64,000 nt of DNA. Source: JABMMZ01 sp964438995 (GTDB lineage: Bacteria; Bacteroidota; Bacteroidia; NS11-12g; UBA955). This document shows positions 54,683 to 63,969 of this stretch, in pieces. Where the stretch lies: positions 186,001 through 250,000 of the forward strand of contig CAYTMQ010000002.1 of the NCBI GenBank assembly GCA_964438995.1. The letters run 5' to 3'. Position numbers and translations under genes: made by a program. The notes under the pieces are model-generated. The model searched no databases. It had not been told where the DNA came from and worked only from the letters and a program-made list of their open reading frames with translations. The stretch's first letter is position 1; every line of letters starts with the position of its first letter.

Positions 54683-55660
54683 TCAACTATTCCTCGACCT
54701 TAAAAAATCAAACAACATCATGAATTGCGATTTTGAATCTCCTGGTTCGCAAATGGTATTTAATATCTCCAAAGCTTTGTGTTCGTAATCTGACTTCATT
54801 TGGTTAAGATAGGTATCACTGCCAGCTTGAAGATATAATTCACGCACTACGGCCACTTTATCTTCTGGGTTGGCTACTGGATCTTCGAACCAAGCTTTTA
54901 GATTTTGTTTGTCGGTTTCATTTAAAACAGACTCAGCATGTAAGTATAAAATCGTGCGTTTATTTTCTATAATGTCTCCGCCTTCTTGTTTGCCAATATC
55001 TGCGCTGCTTCCAAAGGTATCCAAATAATCGTCTTGCAATTGAAACGCCATGCCTAGATGTAATCCAAACTGGTAGTATGCCTCTGCTGTTGCTTTATCG
55101 GCCCCACCTGCCATAGCACCCATTTTTAAGGCACAAGCTGGCAACACAGCAGTTTTTAGTTCTATCATCTTTAAATAATCGGCTTCCGAAATTTGTTCGA
55201 TACCTGGAAGATTCATATCCATCTGCTGACCGTCACAAACCAAACTTGCCATTGTTGTGAACTCTTGTAACAAGTCAATTTTGTTGTCGAATTTTGTATC
55301 TATAATCAACTCTATACATTTTAAAAGAAGATTATCACCTGCAAGAATTGCTGTTGGTATGTTCCACTCTTCATGCACTGTTTTCTTACCTCTTCTTATC
55401 GGTGCATTATCCATGATATCGTCGTGTACCAAGCTGAAGTTATGGAAGGTTTCTATGGCCAAAGCCAGTTTCATAGCGTCTTCGTTAAGCGTGCCTCCAA
55501 CAGCTTTTAGAGATAGTAGCAAGAATTTAGGACGCATCCTTTTACCTCCCAACTGCATGATGTAATTCATAGAGTTGTAAAGGTTTTCGGGCTTTCCAAC
55601 AAAGGGATGCGAAATTAAATACTGTTCAAAACTATCTGAAGTTACGACGTTTTCTGTCAT
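54683..55660 (-). CDS. Polyprenyl diphosphate synthase (farnesyl/geranylgeranyl type)
   Basis: 325 aa trans-isoprenyl diphosphate synthase. GGKRMRP is followed by the first aspartate-rich motif HDDIMDN with RRG after it, and the second, FQLQDDYLD. It condenses isopentenyl units into C15-C20 chains for quinones, carotenoids or undecaprenol; Phe at the fifth residue before the first motif hints at a short-chain product, but chain length is uncertain. The ATG lies inside the end of rnr (29-nt overlap), so the two are coupled. Confidence 0.9.
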   Translation of the reverse strand: MTENVVTSDSFEQYLISHPFVGKPENLYNSMNYIMQLGGKRMRPKFLLLSLKAVGGTLNEDAMKLALAIETFHNFSLVHDDIMDNAPIRRGKKTVHEEWNIPTAILAGDNLLLKCIELIIDTKFDNKIDLLQEFTTMASLVCDGQQMDMNLPGIEQISEADYLKMIELKTAVLPACALKMGAMAGGADKATAEAYYQFGLHLGMAFQLQDDYLDTFGSSADIGKQEGGDIIENKRTILYLHAESVLNETDKQNLKAWFEDPVANPEDKVAVVRELYLQAGSDTYLNQMKSDYEHKALEILNTICEPGDSKSQFMMLFDFLRSRNS

Positions 55661-57800
55661 TGTTTTTTCTTTTGGGTTGGTTGTCTAATATCAATTCTAA
55701 ATCGATGGTTCTACTAATTTTATCTGCTCTGGTGATCATCACTTGTACTTCGTCACCCATTCTAAACTGTTTGTAGTATCTGCTACCTATAACAGCCATT
55801 AGATGCGCATCGTATTCATAATGATCGCCTTCAATTTTGTTCAATCTCACCATGCCTTCGCATTTGTATTCCTTAATTTCTACAAACATACCAAAATCGG
55901 TTAATCCACTTACCACTCCAGTAAATATCTTGCCCAATTGGGTTTCCATCCATTCGGCTTGTTTGTATTTGATGGAAGCACGCTCAGCCTCTGAAGCTAA
56001 AACCTCCATTTTCGAAGATTGTTTGCAAGCAGCGTCTAATTTTTCCATATTCCATCCACAAATTTGTTCCATCGACTGACCATTTTGATAGCCAAACAGC
56101 AATCTGTGCGCTATGATATCGGGATACCTCCTGATAGGTGAAGTGAAGTGTGTATAATATTCAAATGCCAATCCGAAGTGAGAGGGTTTATTTGGCGTAT
56201 ACACCGCTTTAGCCATACTTCTTATGGACATGTTTCTTACAACATCTTGTTCGGGCTTACCTTCAACTGCCTTTGATATTTCGTTGATAGAGGTTCTAAA
56301 CACATTGTCGTTGTCTATTTGCAAATGATAACCAAATTTCGCAAGAAAACGTTTCAATTCTTGCAACCTCAAATCGGTTGGTTCATCGTGTGTTCTATAA
56401 ATAAATGGCTTTCTAGGTTTCTGTGTATAGATGTGTTGAGCAACAGTTTTATTGGCCAATAACATCAATTCCTCAATCAATTTATTGGTGTCTTGACGCA
56501 ATTTAACTTTCATTGAAACTGGTCTGAATTGTTCATCTAATTCAAATCGGTATTCGGTCGACTCAAAGCTCATCGCTCCATTGCTATACCTTTGCTCGGT
56601 CATGTATTTTGCAAATTGGTTGAGATGTTTTAATTCATCGTGAAAAATACCTTGACCATTGTTTAATATATCCTGAGCCTCTTCGTACGAAAAACGTTTG
56701 TCTGAATGTATCACCGATTTTGTGAATCGGTATTTCTCTATTTTAAAATCCTGTGTGATTTCAAATATCACAGCACAAGTCAGACGATCTTTATTGGGCA
56801 CCAAAGAGCACACAACATCAGATAACTTAAACGGCAACATCGGCACAACTCTATCCACTAGATAAACAGAGGTAGCACGTTTGATGGCTTCATTGTCTAA
56901 TACAGAACCTGGTTTTACATAATGACTAACATCTGCAATGTGAACACCTACCTCAAAATTACCATTGGGTAAGGTCTGATATGAAATGGCATCATCAAAG
57001 TCTTTGGCTGTATCTGGATCAATAGTAAAGGTTAGAATTTTTCTGTAATCTTCTCTGCCTATTAAATCGTCTTTGGTAATGAATTCTGAAATGGCATCTG
57101 AAGCATCTTGCACTGCTGATTCGAAGGCTTCAGGTAAGCCAAACTCTGCCAGAATAGCATGCATTTCTGTTTGATGTTCGCCTGGTTTACCCAATATTTC
57201 TAACACTTCAGCAGTTGGTATGCGGCTTTCTTTTTTGAATTCTTTGATTTTAAATACCACCTTTCTACCGTCCTTAAAAAAATCTTCAAACTTAGTTGCA
57301 AAAACTTCTTGAAATCTGGGATTATCTGGCAGAATGTACCAGAGGTTATTGCGCTTTTCTAAAATCCCAGTGAATTGTTTATCAGAATGGGCAATCAATT
57401 TTACCACATCGGCTTTAGGAGATTTTTTACCTTGTCTAAAGAGTGTGGCTTCAACCTGATCAAAAGGCAATAAATTGATGGATGAGAAACCTACCACTAG
57501 GTCATCTTCGAACTCTTCAGTTTTAAGAAACACTCTGCCACCTTTGGTGATATCGATTATACCTGTGACCGTTTTAGCGGGCATTAGTCTGAAAAATTTA
57601 TAGGTGTCTTTTTTCCCAACTGAGCCTTTTTCTACCAATGAATTGAGTACAGGTAAAATATCTTCGGCGCGTTTAGGAATGTCTTCAACATCAAGACGAA
57701 CATAAATTTGCTTATGGTTTAGTATTTTGCCTTGCTGCTCTGTTAGAACCTCTAAAATGGCGTTTTCTAACAGCAGTGTGCTATTCTTTTTTCTTGACAT
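55632..57800 (-). CDS. rnr: Ribonuclease R
   Basis: 722 aa 3'-5' exoribonuclease. An N-terminal winged helix (about 1-70) and cold-shock domains precede the RNB catalytic domain, whose acidic cluster is TIDPDTAKDFDDAIS (about 265-279). HYTHFTSPIRRYPDIIAHR follows, and a C-terminal S1 domain (GKIFTGVVSGLTDFGMFVEI) with a basic tail ends the chain. It degrades structured RNA. TAACTTTG (plus-strand 57809-57816) lies 8 nt before the ATG. The prenyl synthase follows in the same unit. Confidence 0.95.
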   Translation of the reverse strand: MSRKKNSTLLLENAILEVLTEQQGKILNHKQIYVRLDVEDIPKRAEDILPVLNSLVEKGSVGKKDTYKFFRLMPAKTVTGIIDITKGGRVFLKTEEFEDDLVVGFSSINLLPFDQVEATLFRQGKKSPKADVVKLIAHSDKQFTGILEKRNNLWYILPDNPRFQEVFATKFEDFFKDGRKVVFKIKEFKKESRIPTAEVLEILGKPGEHQTEMHAILAEFGLPEAFESAVQDASDAISEFITKDDLIGREDYRKILTFTIDPDTAKDFDDAISYQTLPNGNFEVGVHIADVSHYVKPGSVLDNEAIKRATSVYLVDRVVPMLPFKLSDVVCSLVPNKDRLTCAVIFEITQDFKIEKYRFTKSVIHSDKRFSYEEAQDILNNGQGIFHDELKHLNQFAKYMTEQRYSNGAMSFESTEYRFELDEQFRPVSMKVKLRQDTNKLIEELMLLANKTVAQHIYTQKPRKPFIYRTHDEPTDLRLQELKRFLAKFGYHLQIDNDNVFRTSINEISKAVEGKPEQDVVRNMSIRSMAKAVYTPNKPSHFGLAFEYYTHFTSPIRRYPDIIAHRLLFGYQNGQSMEQICGWNMEKLDAACKQSSKMEVLASEAERASIKYKQAEWMETQLGKIFTGVVSGLTDFGMFVEIKEYKCEGMVRLNKIEGDHYEYDAHLMAVIGSRYYKQFRMGDEVQVMITRADKISRTIDLELILDNQPKRKNNDRKRRNFR

Positions 57801-57839
57801 TCCTAATGCAAAGTTAAGGGTACATTCGAATTATATTTA

Positions 57840-57847
57840 TACATTTG
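57840..57847 (+). promoter_or_regulatory. -7 box of the membrane-protein gene
   Basis: TACATTTG at 57840-57847, 18 nt before the chosen TTG start. It overlaps an earlier in-frame TTG at 57845, which is therefore unlikely to be the start. Confidence 0.5.
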
Positions 57848-57865
57848 TCAAAATTCAAACAAAAC

Positions 57866-59101
57866 TTGAAAAAGACGGTACTCATATTTGCTTTATTATA
57901 TGCTATGTGCATGTTTTTATCCTTAAACATGAATTCGAAGTACAAAATCTTCACTTATAAAAGCACTATGTGGGCTGATGCCAGTGGTTACTATGTGTAT
58001 TTACCAGCAACATTCATCTATCAATGGGACGTCAATTCTATGGAATCGGGCATAGACACATTGACCGGTAGAGGCTTCGAAATTCAAAGAGATAAAAACA
58101 AGCTGTTTTCAAAATATACTTCAGGTATTTCATATCTGCAATTGCCATTTTTTGCAGCAGCACATTTGTATACCAAAATCACAAATGGTAAATCAGACGG
58201 ATTCTCTCAAAACTATGTGAATGCCTTGTTGTTTTCTGGTGTTTTTTACTTTCTGTTGGCATTGTTTTGTCTGTTTTATTTTCTAGGATTCTATTTCTCA
58301 AAAACCACATCACTGCTTACCTGCATTGCCTTAGCGCTGTGTACCAATTTATATTATTACGGCATCGAACATCCCGGATTAACACATATTTATTCCTTTT
58401 TCTTGATCTCTTTTTCTTTGTTACTGATTAAAAGAGGGCATCCTAAAATTGACATCATTTTGATGCCAATTTTTGCGTTGTTGTTGCTTATCCGACCAAC
58501 CAATTTTGTGGTCATACTAGCCTTAATTGTTATATATGTTTATCTTAATCAAACGACATTAAAAGACATTAGATTGAAAAACATTTTAATTGGTGTGGCA
58601 ATCGGCATTGCTTTGATACTGCCACAAATGTTCTATTGGCATTGGGTTAATGGTTCTTGTGTGATGTACTCATACAAAAACGAAGGCTTTACAAATTGGC
58701 ATCATCCATACATTTTAGAGGTTCTATTCGCGGCGTGCAATGGATTTTTCACCTATGCACCGATTTTTATTTTAAGTTTCATAGGCTTTAAATATTACCC
58801 AATAAACAAACTTGTAACAATGGTTTGTCTAGTAAGTTTTGTAAGTATCTTGTATTTAAACGCCTCATGGTGGTGCTGGCCTTTTGGATGTGCCTATGGT
58901 GCCCGAGCATTTATTGAATATTACCCATTTTTAGCTTTGGGATTAGCAGCTTTCTTAGAACATTTCAAAGACAAAAAATCCTTCGTTTATACAACACTTT
59001 TACTATTTGCCATTCTAAACATGCGTTTGTTATACAATTACGACGACTGTTTTTATGGCGATACTTGGGATTATAATGTTATAATAGATTTGTTGTTCTA
59101 A
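57866..59101 (+). CDS. Multi-pass membrane protein, GT-C glycosyltransferase-like
   Basis: About 411 aa from a TTG at 57866. About ten hydrophobic segments. The loop after the first one (WADASGYYVYLPATFIYQWD) has an acidic residue in the position typical of GT-C (PMT/ArnT-like) enzymes, and the late motif SWWCWPFGCAYGARAFIEYYPF is seen in related Bacteroidota proteins. It may transfer a sugar from a lipid carrier to envelope material. Substrate unknown; family assignment is by overall appearance. Confidence 0.7.
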   Translation: MKKTVLIFALLYAMCMFLSLNMNSKYKIFTYKSTMWADASGYYVYLPATFIYQWDVNSMESGIDTLTGRGFEIQRDKNKLFSKYTSGISYLQLPFFAAAHLYTKITNGKSDGFSQNYVNALLFSGVFYFLLALFCLFYFLGFYFSKTTSLLTCIALALCTNLYYYGIEHPGLTHIYSFFLISFSLLLIKRGHPKIDIILMPIFALLLLIRPTNFVVILALIVIYVYLNQTTLKDIRLKNILIGVAIGIALILPQMFYWHWVNGSCVMYSYKNEGFTNWHHPYILEVLFAACNGFFTYAPIFILSFIGFKYYPINKLVTMVCLVSFVSILYLNASWWCWPFGCAYGARAFIEYYPFLALGLAAFLEHFKDKKSFVYTTLLLFAILNMRLLYNYDDCFYGDTWDYNVIIDLLF

Positions 59102-59116
59102 AAATAGATAAGTCGT

Positions 59117-59132
59117 CAACCTTGTAAGGTTG
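59117..59132. repeat. CAACCTTGTAAGGTTG palindrome
   Basis: A 16-bp palindrome between convergent genes, third copy of the family seen at 52193 and 52224 (centre TA/GT varies). It may serve as a bidirectional terminator. Confidence 0.75.
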
Positions 59133-59134
59133 GA

Positions 59135-60736
59135 TTAGATATGAGCAACCATGGCTTTTGTGTAGTCAGAAAATGGATGGTCGATTAAGATATCCGTATT
59201 TCCTTGTTCAACGATATAGCCATTTTTTAAAACGATTAAATACGAACAGAACCAAGCCGCAACCGCCATACTGTGCGTAATCATTAAGATGCTCAACTGC
59301 TCACTCATTTGAAGTTCTTTCAAAAGATTTAGAATTTGTGCTTGAACAGATAAATCAAGCGCTGAAGTCGACTCGTCACAAATTAACAATTTAGGTTTGG
59401 CAGCTAAGGCTCTAGCGATACAAATTCTTTGTCTCTGACCACCACTAAAGTCGTTGGGATATTTTGATTGGTCAGATGCTTGAAGTCCGACTTTTAACAA
59501 CAAATTTTCTATTTCAGCTTGTTTTTCTTTGCTGCTTAATTTTGGTTGGTGGTGACTGATGACTTCATCCAAAGCGTTACCTATTTTCAAACTCGGATTT
59601 AAAGCTGAAAAAGGGTCTTGGAAAATCATTTGAACATTTGAAGACAAAGGCAATTTGTTATCAAAATTGAATTCAACTTGTCCTCCTGAAGCTTGTTCTA
59701 ATTGGACTAAAATTTTAGAAATGGTGCTTTTTCCTGAGCCCGACTCTCCTATCAATCCTACACTCTGTCCTTTTTTAATATCAAAACTTACGGCTTTGAG
59801 CGCTCTAAAAGCTTTGTTGTTCGAATAAAATTCTTTGTGCAGCAAATGCACTTTTAACACATCTTCATCTGAGGCTTTTGGCTCAAGAAGCGGTTTATCA
59901 ATTGAACCTTTTTCATCAAAATCGGCAATGGTCTTTAAAGCAAATCCCTTTTTTTCTGGTCGTGGTTTACAAGCGAGCAAGGCTTTTGTGTACAATTCTT
60001 TTGGATGGGCAATGATATCATTGACACTACCTTGTTCAACAATCTCACCTTTATACATCACCATAATTCTATCAGAAAACTGTTTTACTGCATCCAAATC
60101 ATGAGATATCAATAAAACACTTTTTTGTTGCTCTTTACAAATTTTCTGAATCAATCCCAGTATTTCATCTTGTAACAAAACATCTAAAGCTGTGGTAGGT
60201 TCATCCGCTACAATCAAGTCGGGATTACCAGCCAAAGCCATTGCAATCATTACCCTTTGTCTCTGACCACCAGACAATTCAAATGGGTAGGCATTCAGTA
60301 CTTTTTTAGTATCGTTTAATTCAACCATCCTCAAAAGTTCTTTGGCCTTCTTTATTTGTTGCTCAGATTTTTTTACACCACAAAGAGCAATGTTTTCACA
60401 CAGTTGCTCGCCACATCTTTGAACTGGATTTAAGGCCGAAAGAGGTTCTTGAAATATGTAAGCAATTTTTTTAAGAGCATATTGAGAACGCAACTTTGCG
60501 GGCATATTGATCAATTCTACAGTTTCAGAAGATTCAGAATTGAATACAATAGAACCCGATGTTGTTAGGGTTTTGGGCAATAAATTTAAAAGTGATAAAC
60601 AGGTAAGAGACTTGCCAGAACCAGACTCGCCAACGACAGCCAAAATTTCACCTCTCTCGATTTCAAAACTCACATCCTTAACAAGCGACAATGCTTTTGT
60701 TGAGATGTTTAAGTTTGAAACTTTGAGTAGTGGCAT
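59135..60736 (-). CDS. Double ABC ATPase of peptide/nickel transporter type (DppD-DppF fusion)
   Basis: 533 aa with two complete nucleotide-binding domains. The first has Walker A GESGSGKS (36-43), signature LSGGQRQR and DEPTTALD; the second has GESGSGKSTISK, FSGGQRQR and DESTSALD. This YejF/GsiA-like arrangement serves oligopeptide, glutathione or nickel importers. No permease or binding protein is adjacent. Its ATG overlaps the TAA of the MerR-type regulator by 1 nt (TAATG), so the two are translated together. Confidence 0.92.
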   Translation of the reverse strand: MPLLKVSNLNISTKALSLVKDVSFEIERGEILAVVGESGSGKSLTCLSLLNLLPKTLTTSGSIVFNSESSETVELINMPAKLRSQYALKKIAYIFQEPLSALNPVQRCGEQLCENIALCGVKKSEQQIKKAKELLRMVELNDTKKVLNAYPFELSGGQRQRVMIAMALAGNPDLIVADEPTTALDVLLQDEILGLIQKICKEQQKSVLLISHDLDAVKQFSDRIMVMYKGEIVEQGSVNDIIAHPKELYTKALLACKPRPEKKGFALKTIADFDEKGSIDKPLLEPKASDEDVLKVHLLHKEFYSNNKAFRALKAVSFDIKKGQSVGLIGESGSGKSTISKILVQLEQASGGQVEFNFDNKLPLSSNVQMIFQDPFSALNPSLKIGNALDEVISHHQPKLSSKEKQAEIENLLLKVGLQASDQSKYPNDFSGGQRQRICIARALAAKPKLLICDESTSALDLSVQAQILNLLKELQMSEQLSILMITHSMAVAAWFCSYLIVLKNGYIVEQGNTDILIDHPFSDYTKAMVAHI

Positions 60737-61713
60737 TAGAATCCAGTGTTATTAGGCAGTTTTTGAGAAAAGCTTTTGATGGTGTTTTTGTACTTTAGAT
60801 TCTCTTTGATATCGGTTAAGAAAGTCAGTAAATCTTCCGGACTGCTCAATAGTTTGATGTTATCAGGCATTTTAAGTTCTTTCTTATTTAATACTTGAGA
60901 ACCGCTCAGCAATATCTGTGTTTCTTTCCAATTTTTACCAAGGTTATTGATAAAAGTTTGCAAACTTACATTGCTGTTTAATGAAGTGATGATGCTAAAG
61001 ATAAAATCAGGTTTTCTGATATCAAATATTTTATATAAATCCTCGAAAGGTGTTTGAGAACCAAGGTAAATTACTTCATGTCCACGAGAGCGCAACACGT
61101 AATTTGCGAACAAAATACTTAAGTCGTGCGACTCGCCAGTTGGCACAAATACGAGAAATTTCTTAGAATCTGAGTTTGGACGAACTGATAGATTGTCGAT
61201 TGCTACAAACAATCTTTGACGAATCAAATTGGAGATAAAATGTTCGTGAGCAGGATGAATAGAACCCGACAACCACAACAATCCAATTTGCTCCATAAAT
61301 GGGAAAACAATTTGTATCATGGTGTCCTCTAAACCAAGTTTAAGGATGTTGATAGAGAGAATTTTATTGAATTCCTTTTCATCAAACAACATCATGGTTG
61401 AGATGAGTGCTTGAATTTGTCCATCGTATTTGGATTTGTTTTCTGATAACTGCTGACATTTCTCGCGAATCTCTTCTAGACTCATCTCTGCAATTTTCGA
61501 AATTTTAAATCCATTGTTGTTGAGGATTGAGATGTTTAAAATCAACCTCAATTGATCTTCATCGTAATAACGAATACCTGTGTCTGTTCTGTGGGGAGTG
61601 AAAATGTGGTATCGTTGTTCCCAAATTCTGATGGTATGGGCTTTGATACCTGTAATGTTTTCGAGGTCTTTAATGAATAATTTGTTCCTGAAATCTTTTT
61701 TACCTTTTTTCAT
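60736..61713 (-). CDS. MerR-family regulator with B12-binding domain (CarH/LitR-like photoreceptor)
   Basis: 325 aa. MerR winged helix at about 13-80 (FIKDLENITGIKAHTIRIWEQRYHIFTPHRTDTGIRYY). The helical B12 cap domain carries the family W…EH signature (Trp147, Glu157, His158 in GLLWLSGSIHPAHEHF). A Rossmann-like B12 domain follows, with His196 in PTGESHDLS as the likely lower axial ligand. In CarH/LitR, adenosylcobalamin-bound tetramers repress DNA in the dark and fall apart in light. Divergent to an oxidoreductase/photolyase pair and coupled to the ABC ATPase downstream. Confidence 0.9.
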   Translation of the reverse strand: MKKGKKDFRNKLFIKDLENITGIKAHTIRIWEQRYHIFTPHRTDTGIRYYDEDQLRLILNISILNNNGFKISKIAEMSLEEIREKCQQLSENKSKYDGQIQALISTMMLFDEKEFNKILSINILKLGLEDTMIQIVFPFMEQIGLLWLSGSIHPAHEHFISNLIRQRLFVAIDNLSVRPNSDSKKFLVFVPTGESHDLSILFANYVLRSRGHEVIYLGSQTPFEDLYKIFDIRKPDFIFSIITSLNSNVSLQTFINNLGKNWKETQILLSGSQVLNKKELKMPDNIKLLSSPEDLLTFLTDIKENLKYKNTIKSFSQKLPNNTGF

Positions 61714-61724
61714 TTCTATTTGTA

Positions 61725-61759
61725 TTTGTGTAAATTAAAACCAATACACCCTAAATTTG
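61725..61759 (+). promoter_or_regulatory. Promoter of the oxidoreductase-photolyase operon
   Basis: TTTG at 61725-61728 and TAAATTTG at 61752-61759 (spacer 23 nt), 10 nt before the ATG. It lies in the 56-bp gap shared with the divergent MerR gene, the natural site for its operator. Confidence 0.55.
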
Positions 61760-61769
61760 TTTACTGATT

Positions 61770-62675
61770 ATGTACAGCATCTTAATTGCAGGAGGTACCG
61801 GCTTGGTTGGTTCAAAATTAGTTAAAAAACTTAAACAAAAAAAGTATAATATTGTTTTTCTTTCAACACAAAAAAATGCTAAAATACTGAAAGACAGGCA
61901 TTATTGGAATCCAGACCAAGGAATTATGCCAAATATTGACTTAAAACAGTTCGACGTTTGTATCAATTTGTGTGGTGCGGGCATTTTTGACAAAAATTTT
62001 ACCCCTGAAAGAAAATCTGTATTACTCAATAGTAGAATCAATCCTATTGCGGCATTGAAAGCTGAGTTTGAAAAACAAAATGTTAAGATACCTCAATTCA
62101 TTAACGCCTCAGCAATAGGATATTACGGCAATCAAATCCCAAATGCCACCGATGAAAGCGGGTCAAATGGCTCTGATTATATGGCTTCCCTCACCCATCA
62201 ATGGGAAAATGCCGCCAATAGTTTGACCAATGTTACAGAATGTCTGAGCATTTTCAGAATAGGTATTGTTTTGACGCCGGAAGGTGGATTTTTAAAACCC
62301 ATTAAAACAAGTATTCAATGGTTTGCTGGCGCTGTTCCAGGCTCTGGCAAACAAATTATCAGTTGGATCCACATCGATGATTTGTGTGATGCCATGATTT
62401 ATGTGATGGAAAACAAGCTCAAAGGCACCTTCAATGCAGTTTCTCCAAACCCAGAAACACTCGAAAACATTTGCAAATCGATAGCCAAACATCTGCACCG
62501 ACCTTTGTTTTTACCGAATATTCCAGTCTGGGTTTTGAAACTACTATTTGGAAAAGAAAGACATTTATTGTTGATGGCCAGTCAAAACATTGCGCCCAAA
62601 CATTTGTTAGATTCAGGGTACCAATTTGCATATACAAATGCAGATTTGGCGATAAAGAATTTGTTAAATGAATAA
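61770..62675 (+). CDS. TIGR01777-family NAD(P)-dependent oxidoreductase
   Basis: 301 aa extended short-chain dehydrogenase/epimerase. Nucleotide loop GGTGLVGS (8-15), FINASAIGYYGN as the active-site region, FRIGIVLTPEGGFLKP, WIHIDDLCDAM, and a C-terminal DUF1731 (PNIPVWVLKLLFGKERHLLLMASQNIAPKHL). The reaction is unknown; the family is often found next to photolyase or LitR-type genes. It overlaps the photolyase start by 8 nt. Confidence 0.88.
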   Translation: MYSILIAGGTGLVGSKLVKKLKQKKYNIVFLSTQKNAKILKDRHYWNPDQGIMPNIDLKQFDVCINLCGAGIFDKNFTPERKSVLLNSRINPIAALKAEFEKQNVKIPQFINASAIGYYGNQIPNATDESGSNGSDYMASLTHQWENAANSLTNVTECLSIFRIGIVLTPEGGFLKPIKTSIQWFAGAVPGSGKQIISWIHIDDLCDAMIYVMENKLKGTFNAVSPNPETLENICKSIAKHLHRPLFLPNIPVWVLKLLFGKERHLLLMASQNIAPKHLLDSGYQFAYTNADLAIKNLLNE

Positions 62676-63969
62676 TCCCATCGTTGTACATTGGTTTAGA
62701 AGAGACCTCAGATTAGAAGACAATGCCGCATTGTATCACGCCTTAAAGTCTGGCTTTCCTGTTGTTCCCATCTTTATATTCGACCCACACATTCTTGACA
62801 AACTGGATAACAAAAAAGATCTTAGAGTCAACTTTATACACCAAGAGCTCAAGCGTATAAAGACTGAATTGGTTGAATTGGGCAGCAATCTCAATGTGTA
62901 TTACGGCACACCCGAAGAAGTTTGGATTAAAATCAACCAACAATTCAACATCAAAGCCGTTTTTACCAACAGAGATTATGAACCTTATGCCAAAGAAAGA
63001 GACCATAAAATTGCGGAATTTCTGAAATCAAAAGGCATTGAATTCAAAGACTATAAGGACCATTGTATATTCGAATACAATGAGGTTTTAAAAGACGATG
63101 GATTGCCTTACACCGTTTATACACCCTACTCAAAAAAATGGAAGGCCAAACTCAATAATTTTTACATGAAAGCATATCCTAATGATAGGTATTTCAAGAA
63201 CTTTCATTCATTTGAGCCTACGACATTTCCCGAACTAAAAGACATGGGATTTGAGGCTGTTCAATTCAATTATCCAAGTAAGGACATCAAGCAATCTATC
63301 ATTGTAAATTACCACACAACCCGCGACATACCCGGAATTGAAGGCACTAGTAAACTAAGCCTACATTATAGATTTGGAACCGTTTCAATAAGAGATAAAG
63401 TCAAGAAGGCGCTTAAGCTCAACGAGAAATATTTAAATGAATTGATTTGGCGTGATTTCTATATTCAGATAATGGCGCATTTTCCGCATGCGATGAAAAG
63501 TGCGTTTAAGCCAGCATACGACAAAATCAATTGGAAAAACAACGAAGCCCATTTCAAAGCATGGTGTGAAGGTAAAACTGGGTATCCAATAGTAGATGCG
63601 GGTATGAGAGAACTCAATCATACAGGGTATATGCACAACAGGGTTCGAATGATTGTTGCAAGTTTTCTCTGCAAACATCTTTTGATAGATTGGCGATGGG
63701 GAGAGGCCTATTTTGCAGAAAAACTTCTCGATTTCGAATTGGCTTCGAACAATGGCGGATGGCAGTGGGCTGCGGGCTCAGGAGTAGATGCTGCGCCGTA
63801 TTTCAGAATCTTTAATCCATATCTTCAAACCGATAAATTTGATCCGAATTACAGTTACATTAGAAAATGGATTCCAGAATTTGGCACTGCATCATACCCA
63901 AAAGAAATAGTCAACCACGTTGAAGCTAGAGAAGCATGTTTAAGCACATACAAAGAAGCTTTGAAATAG
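62668..63969 (+). CDS. phrB: Deoxyribodipyrimidine photo-lyase
   Basis: 433 aa. N-terminal antenna alpha/beta domain (VVHWFRRDLRLEDNAALYHAL, about 1-130). The C-terminal FAD domain includes TSKLSLHYRFGTVSIR, ELIWRDFYIQIMAHFP, TGYPIVDAGMRELNHTGYMHNRVRMIVASFL, DWRWGEAYF and NGGWQWAAGSG. These are class I CPD-photolyase features; FAD-dependent blue-light repair of pyrimidine dimers. A cryptochrome-like role cannot be excluded. Second gene of the operon divergent from the B12 regulator; only about 30 nt of sequence follow it in the window. Confidence 0.93.
   Translation: MNNPIVVHWFRRDLRLEDNAALYHALKSGFPVVPIFIFDPHILDKLDNKKDLRVNFIHQELKRIKTELVELGSNLNVYYGTPEEVWIKINQQFNIKAVFTNRDYEPYAKERDHKIAEFLKSKGIEFKDYKDHCIFEYNEVLKDDGLPYTVYTPYSKKWKAKLNNFYMKAYPNDRYFKNFHSFEPTTFPELKDMGFEAVQFNYPSKDIKQSIIVNYHTTRDIPGIEGTSKLSLHYRFGTVSIRDKVKKALKLNEKYLNELIWRDFYIQIMAHFPHAMKSAFKPAYDKINWKNNEAHFKAWCEGKTGYPIVDAGMRELNHTGYMHNRVRMIVASFLCKHLLIDWRWGEAYFAEKLLDFELASNNGGWQWAAGSGVDAAPYFRIFNPYLQTDKFDPNYSYIRKWIPEFGTASYPKEIVNHVEAREACLSTYKEALK

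Noticed and set aside
54485..54703. 72-aa plus-strand frame
   Set aside because: It runs through the direct repeat and the GAACC pentamers and overlaps the prenyl synthase end. Its PNRTEPN run is repeat translation.
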